From assembly GCA_028599035.1 (NCBI GenBank), contig JAQRMT010000064.1, positions 1-8,320 on the forward strand: a stretch of 8,320 bases of DNA, written 5' to 3'. Shown one piece after another: positions 1 to 5,274 of this stretch (the stretch's first letter is position 1; every line of letters starts with the position of its first letter). The translations under genes and the position numbers were made by a program. The notes below the pieces were generated by a model that made no database searches, was not told the DNA's origin, and saw only the letters and a program-made list of their open reading frames with translations. Origin of the DNA: Gammaproteobacteria bacterium. GTDB lineage: Bacteria; Pseudomonadota; Gammaproteobacteria; PS1; Pseudothioglobaceae.

Positions 1-17
1 GTATAAGCCTTTAACAA

Positions 18-91
18 TTTCTAGAAAATTATATTAGCGTTTAATGATAGTTAAAATTCCATATAATAAGTGTGTATTATTCTCAAATAAT
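18..91 (+). promoter_or_regulatory. Candidate promoter and leader of the symporter operon
   Basis: A perfect TATAAT -10 box lies at 62-67. A weak -35 candidate, TTTAAT, lies at 40-45 with a 16-base spacer, so transcription would begin near 74. Upstream of the -35 is a 10-base perfect palindrome, TTTCTAGAAA, at 18-27, in a position where an activator could bind. Downstream, ATAATA (63-68) pairs with TATTAT (75-80), and ATTATT (76-81) pairs with AATAAT (86-91) across a four-base loop. These two arms overlap and cannot form together. The arms are AT-only, so they would be weak hairpins. The -10 box and the strong Shine-Dalgarno at about 100-105 support a real promoter here; the regulatory role of the repeats is inference. 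Confidence 0.5.
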
Positions 92-112
92 TTAATCAAG
101 AGGAGAGCTTAA

Positions 113-367
113 ATGACCAATAACAACAATGACTACTGGAAAGCCAATATTGCGCTTATTATTAAGTGCTTGTCTATTTGGTTTGTGGTTTCATATCTAT
201 TTGGCATTGTGCTAGTAGATATATTAAATACAGTTAGACTTGGGGGGTATAAATTGGGTTTTTGGTTTGCGCAACAAGGCTCAATTTATACATTCGTGGT
301 ATTGGTTTTTTATTATGCAAAAAGCATGGGGAAAATCGATGAAAAATTCAATGTTCACGAAAAATAA
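113..367 (+). CDS. DUF4212 family small subunit of a sodium:solute symporter
   Basis: This 84-residue membrane protein matches the DUF4212 family (putative solute:sodium symporter small subunit), which is almost always encoded next to VC_2705-type symporters. Two hydrophobic segments are visible, at about residues 13-37 and 55-69. Between them is the family hallmark GFWFAQQGSIYTF (49-61). The N-terminal YWKANI and the C-terminal MGKIDEKF are also typical. The protein is full length. The start is well supported: AGGAG lies at 101-105, seven bases before the ATG. The symporter gene follows after 12 bases, so the two are probably translated from one message and may form a complex in the inner membrane. 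The biochemical role of the small subunit is unknown; stabilising or gating the large subunit is a reasonable guess. Confidence 0.92.
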   Translation: MTNNNNDYWKANIALIIKCLSIWFVVSYLFGIVLVDILNTVRLGGYKLGFWFAQQGSIYTFVVLVFYYAKSMGKIDEKFNVHEK

Positions 368-379
368 AGGGGAGTAGTC

Positions 380-2140
380 ATGGATTTACAAACATTAACA
401 TTTTTATTTGTAGGCACAACTTTTGCAATCTACATTGGTATTGCTTTTTGGGCAAGAGCAGGTTCAACGCATGAGTTCTATGTGGCGGGTGGTGGTATTC
501 ACCCTGTGGCAAATGGTATGGCAACGGCGGCCGACTGGATGAGTGCAGCGTCATTTATCTCAATGGCTGGTTTAATCGCCTTTTATGGATATGGGGGTTC
601 AGTATTCTTGATGGGTTGGACAGGTGGCTATGTGTTACTAGCGATGTTACTTGCACCTTACTTAAGAAAGCATGGTTCATTTACGGTTCCTGAGTTTATT
701 TCTGACCGTTATTATTCAAAGACTGCGCGTATTGTTGCAGTTATTTGTTTAATCATTGCATCGGTTACTTATGTTATCGGACAAATGAAAGGTATTGGTG
801 TGGCATTTTCTAGATTTTTAGAAGTTGATTATGAAACAGGTTTGGTAACGGGTATGGTTATCGTGGCATTCTATGCAGTGATGGGTGGTATGAAGGGGAT
901 TACTTACACCCAGATTGCTCAATATGTGATTATGATTATTGCTTATACCATTCCAGCGGTATTTATTTCATTTATGCTAACGGGTAACCCAATTCCACAA
1001 CTAGGTTTGGGTAGTGAAATGGCTGATGGAACTTATCTATTAGACAAACTTGATCAAGTTGTTACTCAACTCGGATTTTCTGAGTACACGACACAAGCAA
1101 GATTGAGTTCAACAAATATGTTTGTTTATACTTTATCCTTAATGATTGGTACAGCAGGTTTGCCACATGTTATCATGAGATTTTTTACCGTATCTTCGGT
1201 AAAGGCCGCACGTGAATCTGCAGGTTGGGCGTTGGTATTTATTGCACTGCTTTATACAACTGCACCAGCAGTCGCTGCAATGGCAAGATTGAACTTAATG
1301 CAAACCATTGATCAGCCTAATGCTGAGCAAAACTTAGCCTATGCAGACCGTCCAGCATGGTTTAAAAACTGGGAAAAGACTGGTTTGTTAAAGTTTGAAG
1401 ATAAGAATGGAGATGGCTTGATTCAATATACGGGCAACAAGGGTAATATATCTAAAACAATCAAAGTTAACGGTAAAGATGTTGTATTGTTATCTAATGA
1501 AATGGTTAAAGTTGATAGAGATATCATGGTTTTAGCAAACCCTGAGATTGCTGGCTTGCCTAATTGGGTGATTGCTATTGTGGCTGCGGGTGGTTTGGCT
1601 GCAGCATTATCAACGGCTGCTGGATTGTTACTGGCGATTGCATCTTCTATTTCGCACGATTTGTTAAAAGGCGTATGGCGACCAAATATTTCAGAAAAAG
1701 ATGAGTTGATGTATTCTAGGATATCAATGATTGGTGCTATATTGGTTGCTGGTTATTACGGCTTTAATCCACCAGACTTTGCCGCAGGTACAGTTGCGTT
1801 AGCCTTTGGCTTAGCAGCGTCTAGTATCTTCCCAGCATTGATGATGGGTATCTTCTCTAAGAAGATGAATAAAGAAGGTGCGATTGCAGGTATGCTTTCA
1901 GGTATTGGTATTACACTGTTATATGTATTCCAACACAAAGGCATCATGTTTGTGAAGTCAACTTCATTCTTAGGTGATATGGACCCTAACTGGTTTTTAG
2001 GCATTGAGCCAAATGCATTTGGTGCCATTGGTGCAATGGTTAACTTTGCGGTAGCATTCTTTGTAATGAGTCGCACAAGTAAAGTGCCTAAAGAAGTTGA
2101 GAAGATGGTTGAGAATATTCGTATTCCAGCCGCTAATTAA
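380..2140 (+). CDS. Sodium:solute symporter, VC_2705 subfamily (probable cation/acetate symporter)
   Basis: This 586-residue inner-membrane transporter belongs to the solute:sodium symporter (SSS) family, and its length is usual for the VC_2705 subfamily. About 13 hydrophobic helices can be followed. Recognisable SSS features are GGGIHPVANGMATAADWMSA (37-56, first core helix), the FTVPEFISDRY block (101-111), and AALSTAAGLLLAIASSISHD (408-427), where S411 and T412 sit where the second sodium site is expected. Residues about 305-395 form a long hydrophilic insert with an EF-hand-like loop, DKNGDGLIQ (341-349). The start has AGGGGAG at 368-374, six bases before the ATG. The partner DUF4212 gene lies just upstream and a strong terminator lies just downstream. 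Acetate is the likely substrate because acs is nearby and family members are commonly annotated as acetate symporters. Another short carboxylate is possible, so I give no actP symbol. Confidence 0.9.
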   Translation: MDLQTLTFLFVGTTFAIYIGIAFWARAGSTHEFYVAGGGIHPVANGMATAADWMSAASFISMAGLIAFYGYGGSVFLMGWTGGYVLLAMLLAPYLRKHGSFTVPEFISDRYYSKTARIVAVICLIIASVTYVIGQMKGIGVAFSRFLEVDYETGLVTGMVIVAFYAVMGGMKGITYTQIAQYVIMIIAYTIPAVFISFMLTGNPIPQLGLGSEMADGTYLLDKLDQVVTQLGFSEYTTQARLSSTNMFVYTLSLMIGTAGLPHVIMRFFTVSSVKAARESAGWALVFIALLYTTAPAVAAMARLNLMQTIDQPNAEQNLAYADRPAWFKNWEKTGLLKFEDKNGDGLIQYTGNKGNISKTIKVNGKDVVLLSNEMVKVDRDIMVLANPEIAGLPNWVIAIVAAGGLAAALSTAAGLLLAIASSISHDLLKGVWRPNISEKDELMYSRISMIGAILVAGYYGFNPPDFAAGTVALAFGLAASSIFPALMMGIFSKKMNKEGAIAGMLSGIGITLLYVFQHKGIMFVKSTSFLGDMDPNWFLGIEPNAFGAIGAMVNFAVAFFVMSRTSKVPKEVEKMVENIRIPAAN

Positions 2141-2159
2141 TACTTTTTAGAGTATCCTT

Positions 2160-2189
2160 AAAACGCCCGGCAATGCTGGGCGTTTTTTT
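2160..2189 (+). terminator. Intrinsic terminator after the symporter gene
   Basis: A 12-base-pair stem with one G-U pair has its left arm at 2160-2171 (core CGCCCGGC) and its right arm at 2175-2186 (core GCTGGGCG), closed by a three-base AAT loop. A run of seven T (2183-2189) follows. It begins 20 bases after the symporter stop codon and is the only strong rho-independent terminator I see in the window. It should end most transcripts of the DUF4212-symporter pair. The A run before the stem would make it partly functional in the reverse direction, but no gene points that way here. Confidence 0.93.
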
Positions 2190-2213
2190 ATTTAAAATGC
2201 AAGGGGAGTTAGT

Positions 2214-2690
2214 ATGTTTTTTAAGAATAAACATGTGATTACATCGATGATTGTTGCGCCTATTTTGGCAATTATTAGTTATTTTGCGGTTGATTATTAT
2301 GTTGCTGAAGTGCCCCACAAGGCTAAACAAGGACAATCTTATAAAATGCTGGTAAAGCCTAATTGTCGTTGGGAAAGTGGGGCATGTGATTTGATTAATG
2401 GGGAATTAAAAATCCATATTACTTCAGATAGTCAGGTTTATGGGTTGAATATACTTTTTGTTGATGCTTCAAGTGATTTAAAGGGTATTAAATTTGCTTT
2501 GGTTAAAGCGAAAGACAAAACCTCTAAACCACAATCAATGACAGCTTCTAACGGTAGTAAGATATCTTGGCAATCCCCACAGATAAATGTTATAAAATCA
2601 GACTACTTGCAGTTTGTTATTTCTGCAAATGAGAGTATCTTTTATGCCGAAGTGCCAACTGTCTTTATTTACAAGGAGCCTTTGTTGTAA
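2214..2690 (+). CDS. Hypothetical membrane-anchored extracytoplasmic protein
   Basis: I do not recognise a named family for this 158-residue protein. It begins with a short positive stretch (FFKNKHV), followed by one hydrophobic segment at about residues 8-25, with no obvious signal peptidase or lipobox site. A single N-terminal anchor with the remainder in the periplasm is therefore likely. The soluble part, about 40-155, alternates short hydrophobic and polar stretches like a beta-sandwich. It contains two cysteines, C51 and C58 (PNCRWESGACDL), which could form a disulfide. The start is well supported by AAGGGGAG at 2201-2208. The stop codon is three bases before the DUF294 gene, so the two are probably co-translated. 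From memory, similar small proteins sit between VC_2705-type symporters and DUF294 genes in other marine Gammaproteobacteria, which would suggest a role tied to that locus. The function is unknown. Confidence 0.8.
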   Translation: MFFKNKHVITSMIVAPILAIISYFAVDYYVAEVPHKAKQGQSYKMLVKPNCRWESGACDLINGELKIHITSDSQVYGLNILFVDASSDLKGIKFALVKAKDKTSKPQSMTASNGSKISWQSPQINVIKSDYLQFVISANESIFYAEVPTVFIYKEPLL

Positions 2691-2693
2691 ACG

Positions 2694-4526
2694 ATGGAAA
2701 TCGAAGATTTAGAAATTATTGATTTTTTTAAATTAACACTACCCTTGGATAGTGCGACACCTGCACAGCTTGAATCTTTAATCACAAAAACGCAAGTTGC
2801 TTATCGTAGAAAAGGACATATATTAACAACCAAGCCTGATTTTCTGTATTTAGTGCGTAAAGGTGCGGTATTGATAGAAGATGAGAATGAGGAATTGTTT
2901 TCCATTCTTGGTGAACACCAATGGTTTGGTTATAATTCTCAATTGTTGCTTTATACGCACTCTTGTCAAGAAGATACACTTTACTATCGAATTGATAAAA
3001 AATATTTTTATGAATTATTTTCTGATAATGCTGTTGTCGAAAATTTCTTTTTAGATGCAAACTTAGAAACAAGCCTCAAATCTCAAAAACTCATTAAACA
3101 AAACAGCTTATTGACTAACTCAGTATTATCAATGTCTAGAGCGAGTGACGCTTATTTGGTTGATAAAAAAACCAGTATCAAACAAGTGGCCAAGTTAATG
3201 ACTGAGAATACTACCACTTCTGTGATTGTGACAGATGAGGATAAACTGTGTGGTATTGTGACCGACCGTGCTTTTTGTACTAAAGTGGTTGCAATGGAAG
3301 TTGATACAAGCAGTCCTATTAGTAAGATTATGACGAATAATCCACTCTCTATTGCACATTATAAGAGTGGTGTTGAAGCTATGCTATTAATGGCTAATGC
3401 GCATATTAGACATTTGCCGATTGTTAAAAATAAAAAAGTGGTCGGTATGATTACCGCTGCTGATTTACTACGCAAACAAAGCCATAATGTGGTTTTCTTA
3501 ATTAATGAAATTTTGGTATCAGATACTACAGATGAATTAGAGGAAATTTCTAAACAAGTTCCTTTACTATTGCAACACAGTTATGAGTCAAACATGGATG
3601 AGCATGACATTACCTACTCTGTGAGTTCAGTAGGCCGTTCTATTAACCAGCAATTACTCAAGCAGGCTGAAGAATTATTAGGGCAGCCACCCATAGACTA
3701 TGCTTGGGTTGTGGCTGGGTCACTTGCCAGGTCTGAGCAAATCGCACATTCTGACCAAGATAATTTATTAATTTTAGCGGATGATTATCAAGAAGAATTG
3801 CACGAACAATATTTTATCAAATTAGCAAAATATGTTAGTGATGGCTTGAATGCTTGTGGCTATGTGTATTGTCCAGGTGATGTCATGGCAACTAATAAAA
3901 AATGGCGACAAAGTCTTTCTGTGTGGAAGTCTTATTTTAAACAATGGATTACTTCTCCAGAGCCAAAAGCATTGATGTACGCAAGCATATTCTTTGATTT
4001 GAAGTGTATTTATGGCGAAGCTCAATTGTTGGATGATTTATTGACAAATGTATTTGATATGACCACGCGCAACACTATCTTTCAATCACATATGGCAGCT
4101 AATGCTCTGCATTACACACCACCACTAGGGTTTTTTAGAAACTTTATGCTTGATAAAAATGGCGTAAATAAAAAATCCTTAGACCTCAAAAAGAAAGGTG
4201 TTGTTCCGATTGTAGATGTTGCGCGTGTTTATGCTTTGTCACATGGGGTTAGGTCAATTAATACACAGGACAGATTAAGAGAGTTGTCTGATGTGGGCGG
4301 GATGAGTAGTTCTGGAGCGAATGACTTAATTGAAGCTTATAAATTTATTAATTCAGTGAGAATCAAACACCAAAAACGGCAAATAAAATTGGGCCAACCT
4401 GCTGATAATTTTGTGCTGACAGAGGAAATCTCATCGCTAGATAAAAAGCATTTAAAAGATGCTTTTGGTATTGTTAGCGATATGCAATCCGCTATGAGTT
4501 CACGCTATCAAACCTCAATATTGTGA
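2694..4526 (+). CDS. cNMP-binding-like/CBS/DUF294 nucleotidyltransferase-like protein
   Basis: This 610-residue cytoplasmic protein has the full architecture of the DUF294 signalling family. An N-terminal cyclic-nucleotide-binding-like fold spans about 8-115. A CBS pair spans about 150-263, including SVIVTDEDKLCGIVTDRAF (176-194) and IRHLPIVKNKKVVGMITAAD (238-257). A GlnD-like nucleotidyltransferase domain spans about 290-420, and a DUF294 C-terminal substrate-binding domain about 455-600. The nucleotidyltransferase motif is GSLARSEQIAHSDQDN (342-357); D354 and D356 are the expected metal ligands. The cNMP region, WFGYNSQLLLYTHS (77-90), lacks the usual Gly-Glu and Arg phosphate-binding residues, so classical cAMP binding is doubtful. 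The CBS pair could bind adenine nucleotides. AAGGAG at 2673-2678 is about 15 bases from the ATG, a rather long spacing. The exonuclease gene overlaps its end by four bases. The family's target is unknown; nucleotidylation of a partner protein in response to energy state is inference. Confidence 0.9.
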   Translation: MEIEDLEIIDFFKLTLPLDSATPAQLESLITKTQVAYRRKGHILTTKPDFLYLVRKGAVLIEDENEELFSILGEHQWFGYNSQLLLYTHSCQEDTLYYRIDKKYFYELFSDNAVVENFFLDANLETSLKSQKLIKQNSLLTNSVLSMSRASDAYLVDKKTSIKQVAKLMTENTTTSVIVTDEDKLCGIVTDRAFCTKVVAMEVDTSSPISKIMTNNPLSIAHYKSGVEAMLLMANAHIRHLPIVKNKKVVGMITAADLLRKQSHNVVFLINEILVSDTTDELEEISKQVPLLLQHSYESNMDEHDITYSVSSVGRSINQQLLKQAEELLGQPPIDYAWVVAGSLARSEQIAHSDQDNLLILADDYQEELHEQYFIKLAKYVSDGLNACGYVYCPGDVMATNKKWRQSLSVWKSYFKQWITSPEPKALMYASIFFDLKCIYGEAQLLDDLLTNVFDMTTRNTIFQSHMAANALHYTPPLGFFRNFMLDKNGVNKKSLDLKKKGVVPIVDVARVYALSHGVRSINTQDRLRELSDVGGMSSSGANDLIEAYKFINSVRIKHQKRQIKLGQPADNFVLTEEISSLDKKHLKDAFGIVSDMQSAMSSRYQTSIL

Positions 4527-5209
4527 TTAACCACTTTCTTGCTAATTATTATCGTAAAAAACTACTTAGTAACACGCATTTGCCAAAATCGCTTTATTGC
4601 TACTTATCGCAGCCTTTGGTTGAGGGTAAAAACTTGATTAAAGATATTGAATTTTTGGTTTTGGATTTTGAGACAACAGGGCTAGATGCTTCTAAAGAAA
4701 AAATAATTAGCATTGGTTATACCGTTATCAAGAATCTTCATGTATTACCAAGCACATCTAGGCATATTTTAATCAATCCAAAACAAGTTTTGGTAGAACA
4801 AAATGTTGCTATTCATCAATTAACAGATGAAGAATTAAAGTCTGGCTTACCACTCAGTAGCGCAATAGATAAATTATTATCTCAAATGGTTAATAGGGTT
4901 ATTGTTGTACATTTTGACAAAATTGAAAAAAGTTTTCTCAACCAAGTGTGCCGTAAATTGTATCAAATTAATATTCTACCTTTAGTAATGTTAGATACTC
5001 TTAAAATTGAGCGCAGAAAAATGCAAAAAACGCAGCAATATACCAAGCCTGATGGGTTAAGATTATTCAACCTACGAGAGAAATATAACCTGCCACGCTA
5101 TAAGGCGCATAATGCAATGCAGGATGCGATTTCGACAGCCGAGCTGTTTTTAGCACAAGTAGATTATATGGGCAATAAAGAGGCCATTAAGTTACGACAA
5201 TTAATTTAA
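4523..5209 (+). CDS. DnaQ-like DEDDh 3'-5' exonuclease family protein
   Basis: This 228-residue protein of the DnaQ/epsilon exonuclease superfamily would remove nucleotides from 3' ends of DNA or RNA. Exo I is FLVLDFETTGLD (44-55), with D48 and E50 as metal ligands. Exo II is VVHFDKIEKSFLN (128-140), in which E135 replaces the usual Asp. Exo III epsilon is HNAMQDA (196-202), with H196 as general base and D201 as metal ligand. A roughly 40-residue basic N-terminal extension precedes the catalytic domain, and no polymerase or helicase domain is attached. Translation begins at a GTG whose last bases overlap the preceding TGA stop (GTGA, 4523-4526). There is no clear Shine-Dalgarno, so it probably depends on translational coupling to the DUF294 gene. 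It is too divergent in context to be the replicative proofreading subunit dnaQ. The in vivo substrate is unknown; a nucleotide or RNA signal processed alongside the DUF294 protein is speculative. Confidence 0.88.
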   Translation: MINHFLANYYRKKLLSNTHLPKSLYCYLSQPLVEGKNLIKDIEFLVLDFETTGLDASKEKIISIGYTVIKNLHVLPSTSRHILINPKQVLVEQNVAIHQLTDEELKSGLPLSSAIDKLLSQMVNRVIVVHFDKIEKSFLNQVCRKLYQINILPLVMLDTLKIERRKMQKTQQYTKPDGLRLFNLREKYNLPRYKAHNAMQDAISTAELFLAQVDYMGNKEAIKLRQLI

Positions 5210-5216
5210 AAAAAAA

Positions 5217-5244
5217 TTACTTCATAGAAAGTTTTAGGTATTAT
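5217..5244 (+). promoter_or_regulatory. Weak candidate promoter for acs
   Basis: The 65-base gap before acs contains TATTAT at 5239-5244, a fair -10 box. The best upstream match at the right distance is a poor -35, TTACTT (5217-5222), with a 16-base spacer. No terminator hairpin separates the exonuclease gene from acs, so read-through is also possible. A poor -35 would fit an activator-dependent promoter, as is common for acs genes, but I see no clear CRP palindrome. Confidence 0.3.
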
Positions 5245-5274
5245 CTACTGATATTTATTTGAATTTATCTCACT

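Noticed and set aside
1756..2076. Antisense open frame of 106 codons inside the symporter gene
   Set aside because: It is a shadow of the SSS coding frame; no ribosome site and no recognisable protein.
2133..2336. Antisense open frame crossing the terminator and the start of the hypothetical gene
   Set aside because: It reads through a strong terminator hairpin and is asparagine-rich without any domain; a by-product of AT-rich sequence.
2782..3072. Antisense open frame of 96 codons inside the DUF294 gene
   Set aside because: It overlaps the cNMP-like domain entirely and has no family features.
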